Source: an uncultured bacterium (GTDB taxonomy: Bacteria; Cyanobacteriota; Vampirovibrionia; Gastranaerophilales; Gastranaerophilaceae). From it: 32,656 bases of DNA. The stretch is from positions 1 through 32,656 of the forward strand of contig URHD01000012.1 of NCBI GenBank assembly GCA_900547585.1. Direction: 5' to 3'. The translations under genes and the position numbers were made by a program. Below the pieces are notes generated by a model, which worked only from the letters and a program-made list of their open reading frames with translations, was not told the DNA's origin and made no database searches. Positions 1-7,714 of this stretch are shown here, piece after piece. Numbering within the stretch: the first letter of the stretch is position 1; each line of letters starts with the position of its first letter.

Positions 1-1944
1 CACGACCCGAAGTTCAGCGCGCCTGAATTCTGGGTTTTGAAGAACACAGGCTCGTTCTCGTTTGAATTTATGGGCGGCGGAACGGCTGTTGTTTGCGGCG
101 TTGACTGCGAAAATGCCCCGTCTGTGCTCGGTTCACGCTCATGCGTCGGGATGGTCGGCGGAACGGTTTATGTGCGCGGAAATGTCTGCGATTTGTCGGA
201 AGATGTTTATATTGTTGAATTAAACGACGCGGACAGGGATTTTTTGAGAAAAGGAATCCCCGAATTCCTTGAAAATGTCGAAAGATTTGACTTAATCGAG
301 CGGCTTTGCGACTTTTCGCAATGGAAAAAAATCGTGGCAAAGACCTACGAAGAAAGAAAAGCAAACCATCTCATCCCGATTAAAGATTTTCGCGAAAACA
401 GCTGGGTAAAAGGCGGGATTTTTTCGGATGTTTATGAAGATGATTTTGAAGTGGCGCCGATTGTCAGCCGAGGCGAGCACAGATTGCGTTATCCGAGCTG
501 GAACAACTACACAAACACCGCTCCGTGCGAAAACCACTGCCCCATCGGTATTCCAACGCAAAAAAGAATCAATTTAATTAAAAACGACCGCCTGAAAGAA
601 GCAGTTGAAATGGTTCTTGAATACAGCCCGTTCCCTGCGTCGGTTTGCGGAAATCTTTGTCCTGAGCTGTGCATGGAGGCTTGCAGCCGTTCTTATGTTG
701 ATGAGCATATCAGGGTCGATTTGCTCGGAATAATGAGCCGTGACGTGCAAATCAACGAATTGCCGACCACAAAAAGCCAGAAAGTCGCCGTAATCGGCGC
801 GGGTGCGGCAGGTCTTGCTGCTGCGTGGCAGTTAAAAATCAGAGGATACGGCATTGATGTTTTTGAGGAGGATTCTGACATCGGCGGCAAACTTAAACAG
901 GTTATTCCCGAAGAAAGACTAGCAAAAACCACGCTGGAAGCCGAACTCGGACGGCTGAGAAAATCAGGGATTCGATTTTTTACCGGTCAAAAAATCACTT
1001 ACGAATATTTTGAAAACATAACCGAATGCTACGACGCTGCCGTGGTTGCGTGTGGCGCTCATAATCCCGTCGTCATACCGTTTGAAGGACATGAACGGCT
1101 GATTAAGGGGCTGGATTTCTTAAAATCCATAAATAAGGGCTCAAGACCGCAAATCGGCGAAAAAGTCGTCATAATCGGTGCCGGAAATGCTGCGATGGAC
1201 GTTGTTATCGGCGCTTATAAGTGCGGCGCCCGGGAAGTTACGGCGATAGACATTCAAAAGCCGGCTGCGTTTGAAAAAGAGATTGCGCATGCAAAAAGCC
1301 TCGGCGCAAAGATTCTTTACCCGTGTTTTACGGAAAAAGTCGATGAAAAGGGCGTTCATCTCAAAGACGGCAGGCTTTTGGAGGCGGACACAGTAATAAT
1401 CTCCATCGGCGATCGTCCGATTTTGGATTTTCTGCCCCAAGAAATGCTTGATGAACGCGGATTTATAAAAATCAACGAATTTAAGCAATCCGTTCAAAAT
1501 CCGAAAGTTTTTGTGACCGGTGATGTAATAAAACAGGGGCTTTTCACGCATGCAATCGCCGACGGAAACAAAGCAGCGAAGAACATTGACCGGATTTTCA
1601 GGGGGCTTGAGCCGGAAACCTTTGAAAAAGCGCCAATTTTGCCGCGTGACAGGGTTAAAACGGAATATTATCAAGGCATTTCGCCCTCTGCTGTTCAAAA
1701 AATCGAAGCTTGGAACGAAAAAGACCGCTGCATGTCCTGCGGATTGTGTCGTGATTGCGAATTCTGCTTGCAGGCGTGCCCCGAGCAGGCTATCAGCAAG
1801 TACAAAAACGAAAAAGGCGAAACAATTTACGTTTCAAACGAAGAACGCTGCATTGGCTGCGGAATCTGCGCAGGGGTTTGTCCGTGCGGGGTTTGGACGA
1901 TGAACGACAATTTCGAAAACACCGAAGAAAACGCAAGCAGCTAG
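1..1944 (+). CDS. Glutamate synthase GXGXG domain - GltD-like oxidoreductase - 4Fe-4S fusion (5' end outside window)
   Basis: The reading frame is open from base 1, so the gene starts upstream; 647 codons are visible. The first ~90 residues match the C-terminal GXGXG beta-helix of the large glutamate synthase subunit (VLGSRSCVGMVGG). Next comes a GltD-like module: an N-terminal Fe-S cysteine set (CENHC and CGNLCPELCMEAC), an FAD Rossmann motif (VIGAGAAGLAAAW) and an NAD(P)-binding motif (VIIGAGNAAMDVV). The C-terminus carries ferredoxin-like clusters (CMSCGLCRDCEFCLQACP and CIGCGICAGVCP). In this family electrons from NAD(P)H or ferredoxin reduce 2-oxoglutarate plus glutamine-derived ammonia to glutamate. 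Split GOGAT modules are known in anaerobes, and the catalytic FMN and amidotransferase parts probably lie upstream or elsewhere. It converges on the next gene, with a repeat element in the gap. A GltD-like NADH:ferredoxin role is the alternative. Confidence 0.85.
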   Translation, partial: HDPKFSAPEFWVLKNTGSFSFEFMGGGTAVVCGVDCENAPSVLGSRSCVGMVGGTVYVRGNVCDLSEDVYIVELNDADRDFLRKGIPEFLENVERFDLIERLCDFSQWKKIVAKTYEERKANHLIPIKDFRENSWVKGGIFSDVYEDDFEVAPIVSRGEHRLRYPSWNNYTNTAPCENHCPIGIPTQKRINLIKNDRLKEAVEMVLEYSPFPASVCGNLCPELCMEACSRSYVDEHIRVDLLGIMSRDVQINELPTTKSQKVAVIGAGAAGLAAAWQLKIRGYGIDVFEEDSDIGGKLKQVIPEERLAKTTLEAELGRLRKSGIRFFTGQKITYEYFENITECYDAAVVACGAHNPVVIPFEGHERLIKGLDFLKSINKGSRPQIGEKVVIIGAGNAAMDVVIGAYKCGAREVTAIDIQKPAAFEKEIAHAKSLGAKILYPCFTEKVDEKGVHLKDGRLLEADTVIISIGDRPILDFLPQEMLDERGFIKINEFKQSVQNPKVFVTGDVIKQGLFTHAIADGNKAAKNIDRIFRGLEPETFEKAPILPRDRVKTEYYQGISPSAVQKIEAWNEKDRCMSCGLCRDCEFCLQACPEQAISKYKNEKGETIYVSNEERCIGCGICAGVCPCGVWTMNDNFENTEENASS

Positions 1945-1969
1945 ATTCTTTTGAAATTGGAATTTGGCC

Positions 1970-2084
1970 GAAGCCGGATATTCTATTTTCCGTTCCGATT
2001 CCCCCGGGCATTCGACGTAAAATGGCTATTTCTACGTTTTAAGAGCCCTCCTCCATAGTCACTTCAAATAGAATATCCGGCTTC
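1970..2084 (-). repeat. Stem-variable structured element, copy 1
   Basis: The outer arms at 1970-1988 and 2066-2084 are perfect 19-bp inverted repeats. Between them lie the two conserved strands TTCCGTTCCGATTCC (1988-2002) and TCCTCCATAGTCACT (2049-2063). An inner GGGC/GCCC stem (2006-2009 with 2045-2048) closes a variable loop, which itself can pair ACGTA with TACGT. The element sits between two convergent genes. Strand is given for the sense that reads GGAATCGGAACGG. I do not recognise it as a named family. Confidence 0.8.
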
Positions 2085-2124
2085 TCGTTTTAGTGCATAT
2101 AAAGATTACAAAGATTTCTTATAA

Positions 2125-3351
2125 TCAAACGGCAAAGCAGTTTTCAACAATCGCCCGCTTGTTTTCATCCTTAATTTTTGACAAAATTTCCGATTTGTCC
2201 ACGCAATCAAGCGCATTTATTGCTTTTAGCGCCATTACAGCTTCACAGATAAGAATCTCATCGTCGGATTGGGAAAGTTTTTTCAAATCATCAACAGCAT
2301 AATCGATTTTCAGCTCGCCGATAAGGTGCGCTGCGGAAATTGCGCGTTCTTTTTCTTCCTCGAGCTCATTTAAAATAAGCTCTTTTTGTTCCTCCCAAAA
2401 TTCTCCGCTTTCGCCTTTCAAAAGCGCAAAAATCTGTGAGAGCTCGGCTTTTGTGTTTTTATCCTCGTCATAAGTATATTCGTCGTTTTCACAGATGGTT
2501 TCAAACTTCAAAAGAGCCTTTAAAAGCACAACCGCAGCAAGGCCGCTCCTTTCACGCTTGTTTTCACGAATTAAAAGTTCAAGCATATCGTACATTTCAA
2601 AGCTAAAAACCTGATTCAAAGGCAAAATCTCGCCCAAACCGGTCAAAATCTTGCTCAGACAAAACAAAACATCATCACGGGTTTCTTTTTGGTGCAGCAA
2701 AATGCTGATTGATTCAAGATAAGGGATTTCACCCGCAATATTTTCAGCCATTGAGCTGTTTTTCATCGCCTTTAAAATAAACGGCACAGCAGCCTTATCG
2801 CCAAAAGCCACAAGGAATTTTACCGCTTTTAAAACCACAAAATCATCGTCGGATTTGAGCATTTCGAGCGCCATATTGTACGCAAGCCTGCAATCCATTG
2901 CGCCCAGAGCCTCTGCCGCGTTAAAAGCCAGAGTTTCATCATCCTCAAACGCATACTCCATAAGCATTTCGCTTGCGACAGTGTCGGGAATAAGAGAAAA
3001 ATACTTTGCACAGTAGGTTTTTTGGCTGTAGCTGCCTGATTCAAGGAGCTCTAGCATTTCCTCGGTCAAATCCTCATCAGCGTATTTTGCAAGGGATTGG
3101 GCGATAAATTCCTCAAAATCAGGAGAATAGCAGCTCATAAATTGTATCAAACCACGGTAATTTTCACGGTTTACAGCGTTTTTCAGGCGTCTATTCACGT
3201 TTGCTTTGACAAAATCAAAAAGATACTCACTTTTTCCCGTTAATATCGAAAAAGCGTCCGTGTTGACCCTATCGACAATCTGTTTTGCTGCATTAAGCGC
3301 CTGATTCTCGTTTTTACCGGTCAGTTCATTTACTAAAGTTTCATTATTCAT
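2125..3351 (-). CDS. HEAT-repeat-like alpha-solenoid protein of unknown role
   Basis: The 408-residue acidic protein is built of repeated amphipathic helix pairs of the HEAT type, for example AFNAAEALGAMDCRLAYNMA, VLKAVKFLVAFGDKAAVPF and ICEAVMALKAINALD. There is no signal peptide, membrane segment or catalytic motif, so it is probably a cytoplasmic scaffold or binding protein. It lies 35 bp downstream of pheT on the same strand. No Shine-Dalgarno site is visible before the ATG. A TATAAT-like -10 ends only 7 bp before the start, so it may be transcribed on its own as a leaderless message as well as by read-through. Partners cannot be guessed from context. Confidence 0.75.
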   Translation of the reverse strand: MNNETLVNELTGKNENQALNAAKQIVDRVNTDAFSILTGKSEYLFDFVKANVNRRLKNAVNRENYRGLIQFMSCYSPDFEEFIAQSLAKYADEDLTEEMLELLESGSYSQKTYCAKYFSLIPDTVASEMLMEYAFEDDETLAFNAAEALGAMDCRLAYNMALEMLKSDDDFVVLKAVKFLVAFGDKAAVPFILKAMKNSSMAENIAGEIPYLESISILLHQKETRDDVLFCLSKILTGLGEILPLNQVFSFEMYDMLELLIRENKRERSGLAAVVLLKALLKFETICENDEYTYDEDKNTKAELSQIFALLKGESGEFWEEQKELILNELEEEKERAISAAHLIGELKIDYAVDDLKKLSQSDDEILICEAVMALKAINALDCVDKSEILSKIKDENKRAIVENCFAV

Positions 3352-3381
3352 AAAAATATTATAGCGTTTTGTCAGACAAAA
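3351..3381 (-). promoter_or_regulatory. Possible leaderless promoter with operator-like palindrome
   Basis: On the minus strand TATAAT (3358-3363) lies 6 bp upstream of the start codon at 3351, which would put transcription start at or next to the ATG. The -35 region is weak. The spacer contains a perfect palindrome, TTTTGTC-A-GACAAAA (3367-3381), just after the pheT stop. It could be an operator or chance; no T-run follows, so it does not look like a terminator. Confidence 0.35.
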
Positions 3382-3386
3382 TGAAA

Positions 3387-5843
3387 CTACTCTCTGAAAC
3401 TCAAATCCTTAACGAATTTCTGGAGATTTTCACGGATTTTTTTCATTTCAGCTTCGACAGCTTCGTCCGTCAAAGTGGCTTCTTTGTCCTGCAGGCGGAT
3501 TCTGTACGCCATGCTCTTGAAACCGTCTTTTATGTGCTCGCCCTGATAAACATCGAAAAGTTCTTCGCCGTTGAAAAGGTTATTTTGAACGGCTTTTTTA
3601 ATGATTCTCGAAATTTCATCATGGCTGACATTTTCAGGAACAACAAACGCCAAATCCCTCTGAACTTCGGGGAATTGGGGCAGTTTTTTAAATCTCGGAA
3701 TGCTGACATGAACAGCAGCAAGCAAAGTTTCCAAATCAAGTTCAAAAAGATAAACATTTTGCAAAAATTTCTGTTTGTCTTTCAAAATCGGATGGACTTC
3801 GCCAAAAAAGCCGACAGTTTCGGGCTTTTTGCCAAGCAGAACGACTTTTGCGCTCTTTCCTGGATGGAGGAAGTTTTTGTCCTTGCATTCCTCAAATCTA
3901 ATGCGATTTTCCAGCCCCATCAGCGAAATCAGGTTCTGCACAACGCCTTTTACCGTGAAAAAGTCAACTTCCGGCTTTTTAATCCAGTTTTCGTTGTTCA
4001 CAGAACCCGTCAAAACGCCCGAAATCATACGTTTTTCAAGTACGCCTGAATCAGTTTCGGTAGCCTCATGGTCTTTAAAATAAACTTTTCCGATTTCATA
4101 AAGCCACAGATTTTTCTGACCGTTTGAAAAATTGTATTTTACAGTGTTCAAAATATTAGCAATCACTGTCTGACGCAGCATTGTGTGGTCTTCGCTCTGC
4201 GGATTTTGCACTTTTACTGATTTTTCGTCGTCATAATCCACTGAAAAGTCCTTATAAAGCGAGTTTCCGACCAGAGATGACGTAATCGCCTCATCAAAGC
4301 CGCATCCGAGGAACATGTTGTTGATTTGTTTTAAAAGCGTAAGCTCGGGGCGGATTTCGGGGGATTGTGTGTTTTTCGGGAGTGTCGGGGTGATTTTATC
4401 GTACCCGTCAATCCTCGAAATCTCCTCAATAAGGTCGATTTCACGGTAAACATCCACCATTCTGAACGACGGAACCTTGAATTTCGCTGCGGTTTCGTTT
4501 TTACCTAAAAGCTCAAAACCAAGTCTTTCAAGGATTTCAATACATCTTTCAGCAGGGATTTCTGTGCCGAGAATTCGTTTAATCTGGTTGAATCTTAGCG
4601 TAATGTCGATTTCAGGGAGCTTGTTTTCGCCTGTTTCAACTATTCCATCAACTTTTGCGTCTGCAAGCTCAACCATAAGCTGCATAGCTCTTAACAGGGC
4701 GGGTTTTGTAGCCTCAATATCAACACCGCGCTCAAATCTGGCGCTTGCTTCGGAGCGGTAGCCTATGCTTCTTGCAGAGCGGCGGTTTGATGCCGGCGGG
4801 AAATAGGCGGATTCCAGTACAATATTTTTTGTGTTGTCATCAATTTCGCTGTTTGCGCTGCCAAAAACGCCGCCAACGCACACTCCTTTTTCTTTTGTGG
4901 CAATTAAAACCGTGTCGTTTGTTGTCTGGCGCTCAATTTCGTCGAGTGTAACGATTGTTTCGCCGGGTTTTGCGCGCCTTACGCACAAATAACCGTCCAA
5001 TTTGTCCATATCGAACGCATGTAGCGGCTGTCCGTATTCAAGCAGCACGTAATTTGTGATATCAACGACATTATTGATTGCGCGAATGCCGCATGCGGTC
5101 AAACGGCGCTGCATCCAATCCGGAGAGGGTTTGATTTTAACGTTTTTCAAAAGTCCTGCGCTGTAATATTTGCAAACATCAGTATCCAGAATTTCCACCT
5201 CAAAATCCTTATTTGAAAGCTCCTGCGTGGATTGTAGCGGTGAAAAATTGAGTTTCTTATTGAAAATAGCCGAAAGTTCACGCGCAACGCCGATTACGGA
5301 CATTTCATCCCCGCGGTTTGCGGTCGGCGCAACGTCAAAAACGATATCTTCTTTTATATTCAAAACATCTTCAAGCTTTTCGCCCAATTTTATGCCGGGT
5401 TTCAGGCGGTTGAGAATCAAAATGCCGTCTTCCTCCTGCATATTTTCCAGTCCGAGTTCGTCCTGCGAACAAAGCATCCCCTGTGATTCAACACCACGGA
5501 TTACAGCGGGCGTAAGTTCGAACTGTTCGCCGGTTTTTCGGTTCAAAACCTTCGAGCCGACCGATGCGTAAGGAATTATCTGCCCTTCTTCGATATTTTG
5601 CGCGCCGCAAACAACAGTTTTCACCGTGCCGCCAAGGTCAACGTCCACGAGGTGAAGTTTGTCGGCGTTGGGGTGCTGGTCGATTTTTTTTATTTGTGCT
5701 GTGATGATATTTGTGAATTTCGCGCCTGTTTTTGTGATTTCTTCGACTTCCAGCCCGCTCATCGTAAGTTCATGAGCAATTCTTTCCGGCTCAATCCCGC
5801 TCAAATCAACATATTCATTAAGCCATTCCAATGATATCTGCAT
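3387..5843 (-). CDS. pheT: Phenylalanyl-tRNA synthetase beta subunit
   Basis: The 818-residue length and architecture match bacterial PheT. The order is an N-terminal EMAP/OB tRNA-binding domain (about 40-150, with HPNADKLHLVDVDLG), the B3/B4 editing region, B5 (RFNQIKRILGTEIPAERC), the catalytic-like core (EISRIDGYDKI) and the C-terminal FDX-ACB anticodon-binding domain (PQFPEVQRDLAFVVP). The protein pairs with PheS as alpha2beta2 to charge tRNA-Phe in the cytoplasm. pheS is not next to it: the upstream neighbour is a transposase relic, so the usual pheST pair is split or separated here. The start is supported by AAGGAAG (5849-5855) a few bases before the ATG and by a good promoter just upstream. 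Confidence 0.96.
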   Translation of the reverse strand: MQISLEWLNEYVDLSGIEPERIAHELTMSGLEVEEITKTGAKFTNIITAQIKKIDQHPNADKLHLVDVDLGGTVKTVVCGAQNIEEGQIIPYASVGSKVLNRKTGEQFELTPAVIRGVESQGMLCSQDELGLENMQEEDGILILNRLKPGIKLGEKLEDVLNIKEDIVFDVAPTANRGDEMSVIGVARELSAIFNKKLNFSPLQSTQELSNKDFEVEILDTDVCKYYSAGLLKNVKIKPSPDWMQRRLTACGIRAINNVVDITNYVLLEYGQPLHAFDMDKLDGYLCVRRAKPGETIVTLDEIERQTTNDTVLIATKEKGVCVGGVFGSANSEIDDNTKNIVLESAYFPPASNRRSARSIGYRSEASARFERGVDIEATKPALLRAMQLMVELADAKVDGIVETGENKLPEIDITLRFNQIKRILGTEIPAERCIEILERLGFELLGKNETAAKFKVPSFRMVDVYREIDLIEEISRIDGYDKITPTLPKNTQSPEIRPELTLLKQINNMFLGCGFDEAITSSLVGNSLYKDFSVDYDDEKSVKVQNPQSEDHTMLRQTVIANILNTVKYNFSNGQKNLWLYEIGKVYFKDHEATETDSGVLEKRMISGVLTGSVNNENWIKKPEVDFFTVKGVVQNLISLMGLENRIRFEECKDKNFLHPGKSAKVVLLGKKPETVGFFGEVHPILKDKQKFLQNVYLFELDLETLLAAVHVSIPRFKKLPQFPEVQRDLAFVVPENVSHDEISRIIKKAVQNNLFNGEELFDVYQGEHIKDGFKSMAYRIRLQDKEATLTDEAVEAEMKKIRENLQKFVKDLSFRE

Positions 5844-5864
5844 CGTAACTTCCTTACCTATTTA

Positions 5865-5893
5865 ATACTATCTATGGGGAAATTTTATCACAA
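5865..5893 (-). promoter_or_regulatory. pheT promoter
   Basis: On the minus strand TTGTGA (5888-5893) is separated by 17 bp from TAGTAT (5865-5870). The predicted leader is only about 15 nt and carries the AAGGAAG ribosome site. This argues against a long T-box or attenuator leader for pheT in this organism. Confidence 0.55.
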
Positions 5894-5931
5894 AAAATAT
5901 TTATAAAATATAAATGTCGGGCGCAAAAATT

Positions 5932-5955
5932 GTAGGTTGGGGTTTCTACCCCAAC
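5932..5955 (+). repeat. REP palindrome A (GTAG-headed)
   Basis: GTAG is followed by GTTGGGG-TTTCTA-CCCCAAC: a 7-bp stem with a 6-nt loop and the GTAG head typical of REP sequences mobilised by RAYT transposases. An exact inverted copy of all 24 bp lies at 6327-6350, inside the neighbouring transposase pseudogene. Confidence 0.8.
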
Positions 5956-5999
5956 AAAATCAGCCAGGCAAATTTACTTTTGATGTAAAATTAATTATT

Positions 6000-6043
6000 G
6001 GACTGAAAGCCCGGCTACAATGACGTTATCGGGCAAAAAGTCC
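6000..6043 (+). other. Two-tier hairpin in the RAYT leader
   Basis: GGACT-GAAA-GCCCG (6000-6013) pairs with CGGGC-AAAA-AGTCC (6030-6043) around a 16-nt loop. The GAAA/AAAA stretches oppose each other as a symmetric internal loop. It ends 25 bp before the RAYT start and just before GGAG (6054-6057). A 10-bp inverted repeat, TAAATGTCGG (5911-5920 and 6042-6051), brackets this hairpin and REP A. It may be a transposon end or a translation-controlling leader structure. Confidence 0.55.
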
Positions 6044-6068
6044 GACATTTAATGGAGAATATCAAAAA

Positions 6069-6599
6069 ATGCAATACAGACGTGCTTTTGTTCAGAACAG
6101 TTATGTCCATTTAATTATCGTCGCTTATAATCGAAAAAATATATTCATTGATAACATAGAGTTACTAAGAAAATCGTTCAAAAACGCAAAATAATTTTTT
6201 AATTTTGAAATTATTGCAGCTTGTGTCCTACCCGACCATATACATCTGATACTGAACCCTGAAAAGATTGAAGAATACCCTAAAATTGTTACATCAATAA
6301 AATATTATTTTTCAAAAAATTTTAATGTTGGGGTAGAAACCCCAACCTACGGCTATCAAAATAAAGGTGAAAAAGGTGTCTTTCAGCGGAGATTTTTTGA
6401 ACACACAATTACATCAGAAGATGAATTTAAGAAACAGATTAACTATATCCACTACAATCCCGTAAAACACGGGCTCGTTAATAACGTAAAAGACTGGCAA
6501 TATTCATCATTTCATAAATTTGTAAATCAGGGTTTTTATGAAAATAACTGGGGATGTGCCGAAGATATCGCAAATATTAAAGATTTAGATTTTGAATAA
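6069..6599 (+). pseudogene. REP-associated tyrosine transposase (RAYT, Y1_Tnp), broken by an in-frame stop
   Basis: A 176-codon frame runs from the ATG at 6069 (GGAG 11 bp upstream) to the TAA at 6597-6599. It is interrupted by TAA at codon 42 (6192-6194), probably from a CAA Gln codon, and the same frame continues cleanly afterwards. The second part has the HUH metal-binding motif (LPDHIHLIL, His57 and His59), a QRRFFEHTI block and the catalytic Tyr motif NYIHYNPVKHG (Tyr126). These are hallmarks of RAYTs, single-strand transposases that act on REP hairpins. A 24-bp REP is inserted exactly at a codon boundary (codons 87-94, reading VGVETPTY), so it adds 8 residues without a frameshift. The intact frame after the stop suggests recent decay. 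Restart at an internal codon would lose the N-terminal strand, so activity is unlikely. Confidence 0.9.
6327..6350 (-). repeat. REP palindrome B, inserted in frame within RAYT
   Basis: This is the exact reverse complement of REP A: GTTGGGG-TAGAAA-CCCCAAC followed by CTAC, which is GTAG on the minus strand. With REP A it forms an inverted pair about 370 bp apart, and it replaces or adds exactly eight codons of the transposase frame. Confidence 0.8.
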
Positions 6600-6656
6600 C
6601 TTGCAACTTTTTTATTATATAATCATTTTACGACTGTAAAAAAGAAAGGCACAAAG

Positions 6657-7670
6657 ATGGAACAGGGAAAAAGAATTGTGTCGGGAATGCGTCCGACGGG
6701 AAAACTTCATCTCGGGCATTATCTCGGGGTTTTGACGAACTGGGTTAAGCTACAAAATGATTATGAATGCTTTTTCTTTGTTGCTGACTGGCACGCGCTG
6801 ACGACAAAATTCGATAAAACAGAGGATTTGCAGCAAAATTGCATAGATGTCGTGCTCGACTGGCTCGCTGCGGGCATTGACCCTGAAAAATCGGTAATTT
6901 ACGTCCAATCGCAGGTTCCGCAAATCGCCCAGCTGCACGTTTTTTTGAGCATGATTACGCCAAACAACTGGGTTGAGCGCGACCCGACCCTCAAAGACCT
7001 CGTAAAAATGGTTAAAACCGACGAATCAACCAACAAACCCGACGTCAGCTACGGTTTTCTCGGGTATCCGGTCTTGATGGCGGCGGATATTATGATGTTT
7101 AACGTGGATTACGTACCCGTGGGAATCGATCAGGTTGCGCATATCGAGATTGCGCGTGATATCGCCCGCAGATTCAACAATATCTACAAAGTTGACCTTT
7201 TCAAAGAGGCAAAACCAAAATTAACTGAAATCCCGCTTTTAAAAGGGCTCGACGGACAAAAAATGGGCAAATCGTTCAACAACGACATAAAAATCTCGGA
7301 CGACGAAGAAACAACAACAAAAAAAATCATGCAGGCAATCACCGACAGAAGCCGCGCCCGCAAAGACGACCCCGGACATCCGGACAAATGTGAGGTTGCG
7401 TTCTCATACTGGCAGGCTTTCGGCGATAAAGCAACAATCGAAACCGTAAAAGAAGAATGCTGCGCAGGAAAACGTGGCTGCGTTGACTGCAAACGGCAGC
7501 TCGCATGCGCGGTGAACGAATATTTGCGCCCGCTTCGCGAAAGACGCAAATATTACGAAAACCACCTCGATGAAGTCAGGGAAATCATCGAAAAAGGCTC
7601 GGCAAAAGCCCGCATCGAAGCGCAAAGAGTCCTCGAGCAGGTGCAGGACGCAGTAAAAATGTACAAATAG
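6657..7670 (+). CDS. trpS: Tryptophanyl-tRNA synthetase, [4Fe-4S]-type
   Basis: This 337-residue class I synthetase has the HIGH-type motif HLGH at 18-21 and the KMSKS-type motif KMGKS at 202-206. It activates tryptophan and charges tRNA-Trp. The C-terminal part contains Cys245, Cys268, Cys275 and Cys278, spaced exactly C-x22-C-x6-C-x2-C. That is the pattern known for the iron-sulfur cluster of Thermotoga maritima TrpRS near the anticodon-binding region, so this is probably the Fe-S form. AAAGG precedes the ATG at a normal distance. A TATAAT (6618-6623) upstream is a candidate -10, but no good -35 lies at the right spacing. A 44-bp gap separates it from the next gene, with no terminator, so co-transcription is likely. 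Confidence 0.96.
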   Translation: MEQGKRIVSGMRPTGKLHLGHYLGVLTNWVKLQNDYECFFFVADWHALTTKFDKTEDLQQNCIDVVLDWLAAGIDPEKSVIYVQSQVPQIAQLHVFLSMITPNNWVERDPTLKDLVKMVKTDESTNKPDVSYGFLGYPVLMAADIMMFNVDYVPVGIDQVAHIEIARDIARRFNNIYKVDLFKEAKPKLTEIPLLKGLDGQKMGKSFNNDIKISDDEETTTKKIMQAITDRSRARKDDPGHPDKCEVAFSYWQAFGDKATIETVKEECCAGKRGCVDCKRQLACAVNEYLRPLRERRKYYENHLDEVREIIEKGSAKARIEAQRVLEQVQDAVKMYK

Positions 7671-7714
7671 GTGATTTTCCCCTCCTGAGAGCATGAGAAA
7701 ATAAAGGACAAAAT

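Noticed and set aside
3369..4049. 226-codon open frame on the plus strand
   Set aside because: It lies wholly antisense within pheT, whose domains are fully recognisable; its text is Phe/Lys-rich shadow sequence with no ribosome site.
6192..6194. Stop-codon recoding at the TAA in the RAYT gene
   Set aside because: All other genes in the window read normally with TAA, TAG and TGA as stops, so a pseudogene is simpler.
7671..7714. Frameshifted or hidden IMP cyclohydrolase domain before the AICAR transformylase
   Set aside because: The gap is 44 bp and directly follows the complete trpS gene; no MGS-like residues are present in any frame.
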